DNA from: Pristimantibacillus sp052113225 | Lineage (GTDB): Bacteria; Bacillota; Bacilli; Paenibacillales; Paenibacillaceae | DNA length: 64,000 nt | Direction: 5' to 3' | Assembly: GCF_052113225.1 (NCBI RefSeq) | Contig: NZ_JBFRCT010000012.1 | Span: 62,001-126,000 of the forward strand | Shown here: positions 27,471 to 37,600 of the stretch, piece after piece | How positions within the stretch are numbered: position 1 is the first letter of the stretch | Layout of the letters: every line of letters starts with the position of its first letter | Program-made: the position numbers and the translations under genes | Notes under the pieces: model-generated | Seen by the model: only the letters and a program-made list of their open reading frames with translations | What the model was told of the DNA's origin: nothing | Databases searched by the model: none

Positions 27471-29345
27471 ATGAGCAGAAGTGTACTAAACGAGGAAGAG
27501 TTTTACCAGAAGGTATACGGCGGTTGGATGGGGAAAAATATCGGGGGGACGCTAGGCGGCCCTGTTGAAGGTAAAATGGAGGTTTTGGAGCTCGATTTTT
27601 ATCCGGAACTTAAAAACTTGCCTTTGGCAAATGATGACCTCGACCTGCAATTAGTTGCGCTGCATGCCATTGAGCGACATGGCGCTAGAATGACGGCTAA
27701 AGAGCTTGGTCAGGAATGGCTGGAGCATGTGTTTTTCCCGTATGACGAATATGGCTATGCTTTGACCAATCTTCGCAGGGGACTTATTCCTCCGGTAGCA
27801 GGTTCGTTCAACAATCCATTTGTAGACTGCATGGGCTCACCAATCCGTTCGGAGCTGTGGGCAATGGTGGCTCCTTGCGCACCTAATATAGCGGCACATT
27901 ATGCTTATCAGGATGCCATACTAGATCACGCGGGCGGAGAAGGCGTCTATGGTGAAATGTTCTTTGCAGCAATTGAAAGCGCTGCCTTTGCTGAAAGTGA
28001 TCGTGATACACTGATTCAGATTGGACTAAGTTATATTCCTACTGACTGCCGTACGGCACTTGCTGTGAAGGATCTATTGGTTTGGCATCACGAAGGCAAG
28101 GATTGGCTGGAGGCTCGTGCTCTGGTTCTTGAGCATCACGGCAGTGATAACTTTACGGATGCACCACAAAATATCGCGTTCACTATTCTAGGCTGGCTGT
28201 ATGGAGAGGACTTTGGAGATGCCATATTGAAAGCGGTTAACTGCGGTTATGATACGGATTGCACAGCAGCTACGCTTGGAGCGATCTTGGGCATCATCGG
28301 TGGTGCTGACTCACTTCCCGCCAATTGGATTGCACCGATTGGAGATAAAGTTGTCGTAAGTGCACCCATTAAAGGTTTCCCAGTCCCGGCAGATCTTGAT
28401 GAGCTTACGCGTCGTACAATTCGAGCAGCAAAAGAGGTACTGGCGGTATGGGATTCACCTGTGGATATTCGTAGAGACTTGACGACTTCGGTTGAACCGC
28501 GTTTGCTGAAGCCAACAGCCTCGACTTTGAAGGTTCAGAGTCAGGATTTTAAAAAGAATCGCTATATCGTGCCGCAGGGAACGATGGCTGAACATGGTAT
28601 TGAAGTAGAGATCCAATACCAAGATCAGGTACCTGTAATTGGACCTCATGATACATACCAACTTCGTTTTCAATTAACGAATCGTTCGGGTGAAGAATGG
28701 ACTGGCCGATTATCCCTGAGCGTGCCTGAAGGCTGGACGAAGACGGAACAAAGTGCTTTTACACTGCCTGCAGGAGAATCATTCCTATGGGAAACGCAGG
28801 TTACTTCAGGCGCTGAGTTGCGGCCATCCTATGAGCTTGTGCTTGTGATTGAGCGTAATCATGACGGATATATTTGGAATACGGACAAAGTTGTCTTCTC
28901 ACTGGTGGCGGCGGCTTCTTGGAAGCTCTATTCACCTTCGTCCCATGATGGAGTTGATGTGAATTTACCAGGCAATCTCGTAGATTTTGAGAAGGTGTTT
29001 AACACAGAGGTTAAAGGAGTTTATCGTGCAGAAACACGACTATTTTCGCCGAATGACCGCGAGATTCTGCTTCTTGCAAGTTCCGCATCACCTGTTCGGG
29101 CAACGCTTAATGGCCAGCTAGTAATTGACGCTCAGGAAGCAACGGTATTTATGCCGGCCTATCACCGGTCTCCTAAATCGAAAGGCGCAGTCGTTCAGTT
29201 GAAAAAAGGTGATAATCCACTCATTATCGAAGTCGAGAAGACGGATCATCAACTGCGATTGTATGTGTTGCCAGTTGCGAGTGAAGAGACAAGTACTCCA
29301 GGTTCACATTATTACCATACAGATATTATATTTTTGGAGTTGTAA
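27471..29345 (+). CDS. ADP-ribosylglycohydrolase-family protein with C-terminal beta-sandwich
   Basis: A 624-residue protein. Residues about 10-330 match the all-helical ADP-ribosylglycohydrolase (ARH, DraG-like) fold: YGGWMGKNIGGTLGGPVEGK, the metal-site acidic cluster NDDLDLQ (54-60), and the late loop NCGYDTDCTAATLGAILGIIGG. The usual first motif is TDDT, so position 54 (Asn) and position 57 (Leu) differ from classical enzymes while the DTD of the second motif is kept. Residues about 340-624 form beta-sandwich-like modules absent from simple ARH proteins (TNRSGEEWTGRLSLSVPEGW, YRAETRLFSPNDREILL). No signal peptide. AAAGGGG precedes the ATG. Members next to sugar genes are common in Paenibacillus and may act on glycans or nucleoside-like N-glycosides, which is inference. 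Confidence 0.87.
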   Translation: MSRSVLNEEEFYQKVYGGWMGKNIGGTLGGPVEGKMEVLELDFYPELKNLPLANDDLDLQLVALHAIERHGARMTAKELGQEWLEHVFFPYDEYGYALTNLRRGLIPPVAGSFNNPFVDCMGSPIRSELWAMVAPCAPNIAAHYAYQDAILDHAGGEGVYGEMFFAAIESAAFAESDRDTLIQIGLSYIPTDCRTALAVKDLLVWHHEGKDWLEARALVLEHHGSDNFTDAPQNIAFTILGWLYGEDFGDAILKAVNCGYDTDCTAATLGAILGIIGGADSLPANWIAPIGDKVVVSAPIKGFPVPADLDELTRRTIRAAKEVLAVWDSPVDIRRDLTTSVEPRLLKPTASTLKVQSQDFKKNRYIVPQGTMAEHGIEVEIQYQDQVPVIGPHDTYQLRFQLTNRSGEEWTGRLSLSVPEGWTKTEQSAFTLPAGESFLWETQVTSGAELRPSYELVLVIERNHDGYIWNTDKVVFSLVAAASWKLYSPSSHDGVDVNLPGNLVDFEKVFNTEVKGVYRAETRLFSPNDREILLLASSASPVRATLNGQLVIDAQEATVFMPAYHRSPKSKGAVVQLKKGDNPLIIEVEKTDHQLRLYVLPVASEETSTPGSHYYHTDIIFLEL

Positions 29346-29356
29346 TTGACAGATTT

Positions 29357-29384
29357 GCCGCCTTCAATAAGGCGGTTTTATTTT
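29357..29384 (+). terminator. Rho-independent terminator after ARH-family gene
   Basis: GCCGCCTT pairs with AAGGCGGT around CAAT, followed by TTTTATTTT. Confidence 0.85.
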
Positions 29385-29436
29385 GGTCAAATTACTACAT
29401 TAAGGTTTAGCATAGCAAATGTACAATCTATTAAGC

Positions 29437-29466
29437 TTTTCAAACTGAAACAGTTTGGCATATAAT
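29437..29466 (+). promoter_or_regulatory. Promoter with perfect dyad in the spacer, for the SLH/cadherin-like gene
   Basis: A -35-like TTTTCA (29437-29442) and a consensus -10 TATAAT (29461-29466) are 18 bases apart. The spacer contains the perfect dyad CAAACTG-AAA-CAGTTTG (29441-29457), placed where a repressor would block polymerase. Confidence 0.6.
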
Positions 29467-29512
29467 TTGGAAGAATTATAAATTTAAATCCTATATAAAG
29501 GAATGGTTAACC

Positions 29513-31729
29513 ATGCAACTTAGAAAAATAGTAATGATTTTATTGGCATTCTGCCTGATGCTACCCTTGTACATTGGACATGCTGCAGCGGCAGATGATG
29601 ATATTAAGGTCTTGGCGCTCACTGCAGGAGGAGAGCTCTCTCCTTCATTCTCTAATGAAATTTCGGAATATGATGTATTCATAGATAAAAGCTCCAATCC
29701 CTTTACCTTCTTCGCTTTGAGGACAAATGACAGCAATGCCAGGATTGAGTACCGGGTTAATGGCGCTGGTGCCTGGCAGGAGGTCGGGCAATGGACATCC
29801 AGTGGTAATCTTACTATGAATCCGGGGGATAATCTGATTGAGCTTCGGGTAACATCTTTTGATAATTCGGCAACCCGTATCATCAATCTTTATGTGCACC
29901 GTCCGTTACCAAATGATCCTAAGTTAAGGAAGTTGTCAGTATCAATAGGTACTTTATCACCAAGCTTTGAGCCAACTACCAACTCCTACACGGTTAATGT
30001 TCCCTATACAACAACCTCAACTACAGTAACCCCTACGTTGAGTGACGGAGGCGCAAACCTTAAGATTAATAGTGAAGTACTCTCAAGTGGTAATACAAGT
30101 GCAGAGATTAATCTAAACGTAGGGAGTAATGTCATTCCTATCGAAACGATTTCTGCAGATCTTAGTCTTAATTACAATTATACGGTAAATGTAATCCGTG
30201 CTCCCGCTAGTACAGTTGCAGATATATCGAATTTAACCCTGTCCTCAGGCACACTAAGTCCGGCATTCTCAAGCGGTACGACCATTTACTCCGCTGAATT
30301 GGCCAATAACGTATCATCGATAATTGTTACGCCAACGGCAGCGGAATCGCATGCAAGCATTATCGTGCAAATAAATGGTGGTTCACAAATGGCTGTTGTT
30401 AGTGGAACTGCCAGCCAAGAACTGCCGCTCAATATAGGTGATAACACAGTAACTATTCTTGTAACTGCTCAGGATGATATAACCACAAAAAACTACACGT
30501 TGAACGTTCACCGCCGCAGTACCAATGCGGACCTGTCGAACTTAAGTTTAACAGCTGGTAGCCTGGATCCCTTATTTGACAGCGGAACTACTGAATACGA
30601 AGTTAAAGTGTCAAGTGCAACCGATCATTTGACCTTTAAACCTAAGTTGGTGGATCCAAATGCATCTATCTCTTGGCTGAATGGAGACGAAGATTACATT
30701 GAGCTTGCCGATGATACAGCAAGTCCTGCCATTTCCTTGCAGGAAGGGCTCAATACAATCTTGATCAAAGTAACCTCAGAAGAAGGGAATGAAAAAGAGT
30801 ACACCATCCATGTAGTACGAGAGAGCAGTAATGCCAAGCTTAGCCAATTATCGGTGTCTGTCGGAACACTTACACCGGTGTTCAATGAGAACACATTAAA
30901 CTATAATTTAAACGTGAAAACTTCAGTAAACTCGTTGACGTTAAGACCTGTTGTCGCCGAGAGCCATGCAACTACTGAAATATCTCTGAATAATGGAACT
31001 TATACGAGTATTACTAGCGGCGCTGATAGTTTACCCTTAAGCTTAAAAATTGGATTGAATATTATTGAAGTTAAGGTGACAGCTGAAAGCGGGGGTGAAC
31101 AGATTTACAAGATAATGGTTAATCGAGCGAATGCGCCTGTAACTTCTGTACCGTCTGTTGATCCCCCGACAAATCTGCCTGATTTTAGCGATATCGATGG
31201 TCATTGGGCTGAACCGTTGATCATAGCGGGAGCTGGTCAGGGCTGGATCAGCGGGTTTCCAGATGGGACCTTTCGTCCAGATCAGGCTGTGTCCCGTCAG
31301 GAGTTTGTGGTAATCGTGACGAAAGCGTTAGGCTGGCAGGCGGTTGAACAACCTAACAACGGCTATACTTTCAAGGATCAAGAGCAGATTGCTGAGTATG
31401 CAAAGTCTGCATTTAATATCGCCTATCAGAAGGGGCTGATCACGGGATATAAGGATGGAAGTGTTCGTCCGAATGCCGAGATAAATCGTCTGGAAATGGC
31501 GGTTATGCTCATACGTACGTTAGGTAATCATGCATTAAGTTCAGCAGTAACAGACTTTAACGATGACAGCCTTATCCCGGACTGGGCGAGAGCGTATGTG
31601 GCAGCAGCAAAAGAAATCGGTATCGTGAATGGACGTGGCGGTAACCGGTTTATGCCATCTGCAACTGCGACGCGCGCAGAGGCAGTAACTATGGTGCTGC
31701 ATTTGCTGGAATTCAATAAAAATCATTAA
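29513..31729 (+). CDS. SLH-anchored surface protein with five cadherin-like beta-sandwich repeats
   Basis: A 738-residue secreted protein. The signal peptide (IVMILLAFCLMLPLYIGHAAAA) is followed by five cadherin-like beta-sandwich repeats of about 100 residues (roughly 29-540), each with the pattern LS.L..S.G.L.P.F....T.Y...V and a final Y.I.V.R strand. A short linker leads to three SLH domains (about 556-735) that should bind secondary cell-wall polymer. The third SLH keeps TRAE, while the first two have SRQE and NRLE, so binding may rely mostly on the third. No enzyme module is present. It lies just upstream of the GH74 and GH30 genes but has its own promoter and terminator. A structural or adhesive role at the cell surface is inferred. 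Confidence 0.92.
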   Translation: MQLRKIVMILLAFCLMLPLYIGHAAAADDDIKVLALTAGGELSPSFSNEISEYDVFIDKSSNPFTFFALRTNDSNARIEYRVNGAGAWQEVGQWTSSGNLTMNPGDNLIELRVTSFDNSATRIINLYVHRPLPNDPKLRKLSVSIGTLSPSFEPTTNSYTVNVPYTTTSTTVTPTLSDGGANLKINSEVLSSGNTSAEINLNVGSNVIPIETISADLSLNYNYTVNVIRAPASTVADISNLTLSSGTLSPAFSSGTTIYSAELANNVSSIIVTPTAAESHASIIVQINGGSQMAVVSGTASQELPLNIGDNTVTILVTAQDDITTKNYTLNVHRRSTNADLSNLSLTAGSLDPLFDSGTTEYEVKVSSATDHLTFKPKLVDPNASISWLNGDEDYIELADDTASPAISLQEGLNTILIKVTSEEGNEKEYTIHVVRESSNAKLSQLSVSVGTLTPVFNENTLNYNLNVKTSVNSLTLRPVVAESHATTEISLNNGTYTSITSGADSLPLSLKIGLNIIEVKVTAESGGEQIYKIMVNRANAPVTSVPSVDPPTNLPDFSDIDGHWAEPLIIAGAGQGWISGFPDGTFRPDQAVSRQEFVVIVTKALGWQAVEQPNNGYTFKDQEQIAEYAKSAFNIAYQKGLITGYKDGSVRPNAEINRLEMAVMLIRTLGNHALSSAVTDFNDDSLIPDWARAYVAAAKEIGIVNGRGGNRFMPSATATRAEAVTMVLHLLEFNKNH

Positions 31730-31735
31730 GAAGAA

Positions 31736-31773
31736 AAGCCTCTTCGAATGTTTTATTCGGCGAGGCTTTTTTT
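31736..31773 (+). terminator. Rho-independent terminator after SLH/cadherin-like gene
   Basis: AAGCCTC...CGAAT pairs with ATTCG...GAGGCTT, followed by TTTTTT. Confidence 0.9.
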
Positions 31774-31875
31774 ATAGCTGCACATGCTTCAGTACCACTA
31801 ATTATCAACTGATTTTACATATAAAACCAAGGGTATTATTGGGGGGTGATCCATCGTACGATAGGTACGGAACAA

Positions 31876-31892
31876 AAGAAAGCGTTTTCATT
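31876..31892 (+). promoter_or_regulatory. cre-like site (CcpA) before the GH74 gene
   Basis: AAGAAAGCGTTTTCATT matches the catabolite-responsive element consensus TGWAAGCGYTWWCA at 13 of 14 positions. It lies about 45 bases before the start codon, so CcpA binding should repress the xyloglucanase gene when preferred sugars are present. An ATCGTACGAT palindrome occurs just upstream at 31853-31862. Confidence 0.75.
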
Positions 31893-31933
31893 TAATGTGC
31901 TAAATTAAATCTAATAACAGAGGAGAAGGTGTA

Positions 31934-34351
31934 ATGAGGAAAAAGGTTGTAGGGTTAATAGCTATTATCGCGCTAGTGATCAGCCTGGGTGGCAACGCGG
32001 TTATGGCTTCATCAGGCGTAAAGACGCAAAGCTATGATTGGGGCAGAGTAGAAACGGTTGGAGGAGGCTTTATCCCAGGTATTATTTACAACCCATCCGA
32101 GAAAGACCTCGTCTACGTTAGAACGGACATGGGCGGCGCTTACCGCTGGAACAAACAAACGAACTCTTGGAAGCAGCTTCTTGATTGGGTAGGATTTGAT
32201 GAATGGAATATGGCTGGTGTAGAGAGTCTCGCGACTGACCCGGTTGATCCAAACCGAGTCTATATTGCTGCAGGTACATATTCGAATGATTTTACAGATC
32301 AGAATGGTGTTATGCTGCGTTCCACAGATAAAGGAGAGACTTGGAAGAAGACCGTACTGCCGTTTAAATTCGGTGGCAACATGCCGGGTCGCTCGATGGG
32401 TGAACGTCTTGTGATCGATCCGAACAATAATAGCGTTCTTTACTTTGGAGCACGTAACGGTAACGGGTTATGGAGAAGCACCGATTATGGCGCCACCTGG
32501 CGTAAGGTGACCAGCTTCACAGCCGGGCAAAATGTAAAAGATTATTACGGCGGCCAAGTAGGGCCTGTATGGGTCGCATTTGATCCGAGTACAGGGAAGA
32601 AGGCTGATAAAAAGAATAAGAAAAATGCGCAAACAACACAAACGATTTATGTAGGAGTAGCAGATACAGAGAAAAGCATCTATAAGAGTACGGACGGCGG
32701 GGTCACTTGGGCGCCGGTGGAAGGCCAGCCTAATGAAGGCTTTGTACCGCATCATGGTGTATTAGCCTCGGATGGGAAGCTGTATATCACCTACAACAGT
32801 GCGATTGGTCCTTATGACGGTCCGGCATGGAATGGGACAAAAGCAGGCTCGGTCTGGAAGTACGATACGGTAAGCGGGGGATGGACGAATATCAGCCCGG
32901 CCGTTATTGCTCCTGCAGATGCGAATGCGGTTCCATCCTATCCGTTTGGTGGGCTAGCAGTAGATCCTTCTAACCCCAACACCATAATGGTTGCGACTAT
33001 GAATATGTGGTGGCCGGATGAGCATATTTTCCGCAGTACGGATGGCGGTGCTACTTGGACATCTATGTGGACGATGGGCGAAGGATGGTCAAGAGTCAAC
33101 AAATATGATCTGGATTATTCCAAAGCACCATGGCTGGATTGGGGCAAACCGTTTAATCCTACGGATGTTGAGCAAAATCCAAAAATGGGCTGGATGATTG
33201 GTGACCTGGAGATTGATCCTTTTAACTCTGATCGCCTTCTCTATGGAACAGGGGCTACTCTGTTCGCTGCTGACAAACTGATGGCATTGGATCGCGATAA
33301 TGGTGATAAGGTTAAACTCTCCGTTAACGCCCAAGGGATTGAGGAAACGGCTGTCCTTGGACTTATTAGTCCACCAGAAGGAGCGCATCTCATCAGCTCA
33401 ATGGGGGATATTGGCGGATTCCGGCATGAAGATCTGGATACTGCACCAACGATGATCACAAATCCTTACATTGGCACCAGTACGGATCTGGATTATGCAG
33501 AGCTTAATCCAAATCTGATCGTACGGGTAGGCAACGCGGAAAATAAAGATGCCCGGATGGGTGTTTCTGCGGATAACGGTGTAACGTGGACACCTGCTGC
33601 AAATGCTTGGACGGATGTGGATGGAGATAAAACGCAAGGCGGTACGGTTGCCGTAGGTGCAGACGGAAATACAATCGTATGGGCACCAAAAAGTGCTTCT
33701 GCGGAAATCAGCAGACCAGTAAGCTATTCAACGAATAACGGTCAAACATGGTCCGTTTCGGCAGGTGTTCCGGAAGGTGCAATGGTATCCTCCGATCGAG
33801 TAAATCCATCTAAGTTCTATGCATATGCGAATAGCGCGTTCTACGTCAGTACGGATGGCGGAGCGACATTCGTGAAATCGGCTAAAGCAGTTGGACTTCC
33901 ATCGAAAGTAAATAGTAAGTTCAAAGCGGTGCCAGGTGTTGAAGGTGATATTTGGCTAGTAGCGGCAAAAGATAACACGAATACAGAAAGCGCATATGGA
34001 GTATTCCATTCTACCGATTCGGGTGCAACCTTCACGAAGCTGAAGAATGTACAGGAAGCCGCAATGATCGGCTTTGGAAAAGCAGCTCCGGGCAAATCTT
34101 ACATGGTGATTTATATGAATGGCAGAATCAATGGGAAATTTGGCTTCTATCGTTCCGATGATGCTGGCCGCAGCTGGATCCGGATTAACGATGACCTGCA
34201 TCAGTATGCGAATGCCACTCAGGCTATAACAGGTGATCCACGTGTATTTGGTCGAGTGTATATTGGTACGAACGGCTTTGGCATTGTACGTGGAGATATT
34301 GCAGATGGCTCGCATAAGCTTGAGCATGGAGATCCAAAAGGGAATAAATAG
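31934..34351 (+). CDS. Secreted xyloglucanase, glycoside hydrolase family 74
   Basis: An 805-residue enzyme that cleaves the beta-1,4-glucan backbone of xyloglucan. A signal peptide (VVGLIAIIALVISLGGNAVMA) precedes two seven-bladed propeller domains with many Asp-box turns (RSTDKGETW, RSTDYGATW, KSTDGGVTW, RSTDGGATW, VSTDGGATF). The two catalytic Asp residues known for GH74 are visible: Asp65 in VRTDMGGAYRW and Asp492 in SSMGDIGGFRHEDL. GIEETAVLGLISPP is also typical of the family. A Lys-rich insert (KKADKKNKK) occurs near residue 225. It has no CBM or SLH domain, unlike many GH74 enzymes, so it is probably released. GAGGAGAAGG precedes the ATG. It sits between two SLH surface proteins, and the next gene is a GH30 enzyme. 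Confidence 0.96.
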   Translation: MRKKVVGLIAIIALVISLGGNAVMASSGVKTQSYDWGRVETVGGGFIPGIIYNPSEKDLVYVRTDMGGAYRWNKQTNSWKQLLDWVGFDEWNMAGVESLATDPVDPNRVYIAAGTYSNDFTDQNGVMLRSTDKGETWKKTVLPFKFGGNMPGRSMGERLVIDPNNNSVLYFGARNGNGLWRSTDYGATWRKVTSFTAGQNVKDYYGGQVGPVWVAFDPSTGKKADKKNKKNAQTTQTIYVGVADTEKSIYKSTDGGVTWAPVEGQPNEGFVPHHGVLASDGKLYITYNSAIGPYDGPAWNGTKAGSVWKYDTVSGGWTNISPAVIAPADANAVPSYPFGGLAVDPSNPNTIMVATMNMWWPDEHIFRSTDGGATWTSMWTMGEGWSRVNKYDLDYSKAPWLDWGKPFNPTDVEQNPKMGWMIGDLEIDPFNSDRLLYGTGATLFAADKLMALDRDNGDKVKLSVNAQGIEETAVLGLISPPEGAHLISSMGDIGGFRHEDLDTAPTMITNPYIGTSTDLDYAELNPNLIVRVGNAENKDARMGVSADNGVTWTPAANAWTDVDGDKTQGGTVAVGADGNTIVWAPKSASAEISRPVSYSTNNGQTWSVSAGVPEGAMVSSDRVNPSKFYAYANSAFYVSTDGGATFVKSAKAVGLPSKVNSKFKAVPGVEGDIWLVAAKDNTNTESAYGVFHSTDSGATFTKLKNVQEAAMIGFGKAAPGKSYMVIYMNGRINGKFGFYRSDDAGRSWIRINDDLHQYANATQAITGDPRVFGRVYIGTNGFGIVRGDIADGSHKLEHGDPKGNK

Positions 34352-34359
34352 GTTCTTGT

Positions 34360-34396
34360 AACACCTGATGTGCCAGATGCGCATCAGGTGTTTTGC
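34360..34396 (+). terminator. Rho-independent terminator after the GH74 gene
   Basis: AACACCTGATG pairs perfectly with CATCAGGTGTT, followed by TTTG. A shorter AAGCTT/AAGCTT hairpin with TTTTT follows near 34415-34435. Confidence 0.8.
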
Positions 34397-34443
34397 TTGA
34401 ATTGGTATAATAAAGCTTGAAAAAGCTTGTTTTTGAGCTATCT

Positions 34444-34457
34444 GTGAAATCGATTTC
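34444..34457 (+). promoter_or_regulatory. Palindromic LacI/CcpA-type operator, copy 1
   Basis: TGAAATCGATTTCA is a perfect 14-base palindrome with central CG, the pattern of LacI-family operators, and fits the cre pattern at 12 of 14 positions. It lies 170 bases before the GH30 start. Confidence 0.6.
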
Positions 34458-34556
34458 AGTAATTAGGTGACATAAAACACACAGAAACGAAGTATTTAAT
34501 GCTATAAAACAGCACTTTAATTAATGAAAGCGGTTAAATTTTCTTTTAAAAGTTAT

Positions 34557-34570
34557 TGAAATCGATTTCA
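34557..34570 (+). promoter_or_regulatory. Palindromic LacI/CcpA-type operator, copy 2
   Basis: A second identical TGAAATCGATTTCA, 113 bases downstream of the first and 57 bases before the GH30 start. It fits the loose cre pattern WTGNAANCGNWNNCW completely. Two identical operators allow repression by looping. Confidence 0.65.
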
Positions 34571-34626
34571 TTTGATGTTATTATCCATTTCAGGTAAGAA
34601 ACTTATAATAATGAGGGGGCACAAGC

Positions 34627-37600
34627 ATGGGGGAAAACATGTGGAAACGGATGGCCGCGCAGACATTAGTTGCAGGTCTTATCGTATCTAGCTTCACCGG
34701 CATAACGGTACCACAGGTATCGGCAGCCACAGATCCTGTCAATGTATGGATGACAACGGGGGATAAGAGCAATTTGCTCAGTCAGCAGCAGGATGTGTCG
34801 TTTGACACGGATGGAGCGGCGTCAGAGCTTACAATTGATGTAGATGAAAAGACAACTTATCAAACGATTGATGGTTTTGGAGGCGCTCTCACAGATTCAT
34901 CGGCCTATGTGATTTCGAAGATGGAGCAAACGGCTAAAGATCAATTAATGAAGAAGCTTTTCAGCCGTGAAGGTGATGGCGCAGGCTTCAGCTATTTGCG
35001 ACTGCCGATGGGTGCAAGCGATTTCGCAACGAGCAAATATACTTACGATGATATGCCTAAAGGTGAAACTGACCCGGAACTTCTTAACTTCTCCATCGGG
35101 CATGATGAGGAGTATATCATTCCACTTCTCCAGCAAGCGCTTGAGATTAATCCGGATTTGAAAATCATGGGTACGCCTTGGACCGCTCCGGGCTGGATGA
35201 AAACAACGGATGCGATGGAAAAAGGCAAGCTGCTGCCAGAGTATTACGGCGTATACGCGCAATATTTCGTTAAATTTATTGAGGATTATAAAGAAGCAGG
35301 TATTCCAATCGACGCTGTGACAATCCAAAATGAACCGCAGTTTGAGCCAAGCGACTATTCCGGTATGCGTATGGAACCGGAAGATGAGGCCCTATTTGTT
35401 AAAGATTATTTAGGTCCTGCTTTTGAAGAAGCTGGCATCGATACGAAAATCATTGTGTTTGACCATAACTGGTCTACTCCGCAATACCCGATTGACGTGC
35501 TGAATGACAAAGATGCGAATAAATATATAGCAGGTTCTGCTTTCCACGGATATGCCGGTTCCGTAGATGCACAGTCTCTTGTGCATGACCATCATCCAGA
35601 CAAGGACATTTACTTCACCGAAAGCTCAGGCGGCGAATTCGCTTCTAATTTCGGGAGCAACATTGCTTGGGATTATCAGAATCTCATCATCGGTACAACA
35701 CGCAACTGGGCGCGGACATCGCTGAAATGGAATATTGCACTGGATGAAAACAACGGTCCATTCGTAGGTGGCTGCTCGGATTGCCGAGGGATCGTAACCG
35801 TCGTTAACCATGATGAAAATAACGTAGTAACAAGCTCTGATGTGACTTACAACGAAGAGTTCTACGCATTTGGCCAAGCAAGTAAATTTGTACTGCCTGG
35901 CGCGAAGCGGATCCAATCGAATACGTTTGGAGCAGGAAGCATTGAAGATGCAGCGTTCTTGAACCCGGATGGTTCCAAGGTGCTTCTGGCACTAAACTCT
36001 TCCAAACAGTCGAAAACTTTCAAAGTAAGATGGGGTGCGAAAAGCTTTTCGTACACGCTTCCAGCAGGCGCTATAGCGTCCTATGTCTGGAGCGGGACGC
36101 AGGTTGGCACGGTATCGATTAGTCCATATGCGATTATGCAAGCAGAAGATTTCGCGGACAACAGCGGTGTGACAACTGGTATTGCTGGAGATACTGGCGG
36201 CGGAAAATATGTTGCCTCGGCGGCAAACGGCAACTATATTGCTTTCGATAATGTGGAGTTCCAGAGCGGGACATCCAGCATCAAAGTAAGAGCAGCAGCT
36301 GAAGGCGATGCAGGTATTCAATTCCGTCTTGATAGTCCAACGGGTGCTTTGCTCGGAACAGCGGATATTACCTCAACTGGCGGTGCACAGTCCTGGATTA
36401 CCAAGGCTGTACAGTCCGAAGCCGTTAGCGGCAAGCATAAGCTGTATGTGGTGTTCTCAGGAAAAGTAAATTTGAACTGGTTCCAGTTCTCCTTCGATTC
36501 CGTGCAAAGCAGCTATAACTACTTAACTCTAGGCGGTGGTTTCGAGGAAGGGAATACAGGCTGGAATGGCTGGAATCCTGATGGTCAAGGGTATGCTCAG
36601 AATGTAGACAACAACAGCCCAAGAACAGGTTTGATGAAGCTATCCCATTATCTTGGTGGTACTGAGCCGTACCAGCAAACGACTTACCGTACGGTGAAGG
36701 TGCCAAATGGAACCTACAAAGCCTCTGTATGGTATCAAAAGGGCGGCGATACCAACGTTAGCCTGGAAGCGAAAAGATATGGCGGTCCTGATCTTAGTGT
36801 GTCGGCAGGGACAACAGCATATGTAGGATCCTGGACACAGATCGTTATTCCAGTCATTGAGGTGACAGACGGACAAGTTGAAATCGGGATTCACTCCGCT
36901 AATAAAGGCGGCGAATGGGCTTCTTTTGACGATGTGGAATTGATACCGGTTATTACGAAAGCTTCTGTAAAAGAACAAGGAGATGAAGCACCTGCAACTC
37001 CTCAAGATGTAACCGCAGACGTTCAAAACGGTCAAAATATCCAGCTTCAGTGGACAAAAGCTGCTGATGCGATTGGTTACAAAATCTATCGTTCGGCAGT
37101 GAATTCAGACATAACAAAAGACGGAGTTTACCCGGATTATCGTCTGATCGGATCTGCTGGTGACGTAACAAGTTATGTGGATCAAGGCCTGCTAGGCAGC
37201 ACTGCGTACTCGTATCGTGTATCTGCCTTCAGCGCTTCGGGTGAATCAGCAGCTAGTGGTTCCGTTACTGCGACAACTGCTGCAGGTAAGGACTCTGTGG
37301 CTCCGGTAGCACCAGTTGGTCTGAAAGCTGTACCTGGTATCCAACAAGTGAAGCTCACTTGGGAGCCTAATTTGGAGAACGATTTCTTTAAATACAATAT
37401 TTATGTGAACGGCTTCAAACGGGCATCCGTTGATCCAGCAACAGAATCTCGCTATACGGTAGCTAATCTGGTAGCAGGCACACAATATGCATTTACCATT
37501 AAGGCTGTTGACCAAGCAGGTAATGAATCGGCAGCAAGTGAAGCTATAGTAGCTGCTCCAACAGTAGCAAGTGAGCGAGTTGAAATTCCTGCTGTTAACA

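Noticed and set aside
34410..34436. AAGCTT/AAGCTT hairpin with TTTTTG as a second terminator or promoter element
   Set aside because: The stem is only 6 bp and a TATAAT-like word nearby has no -35, so neither role is supported beyond noting it.
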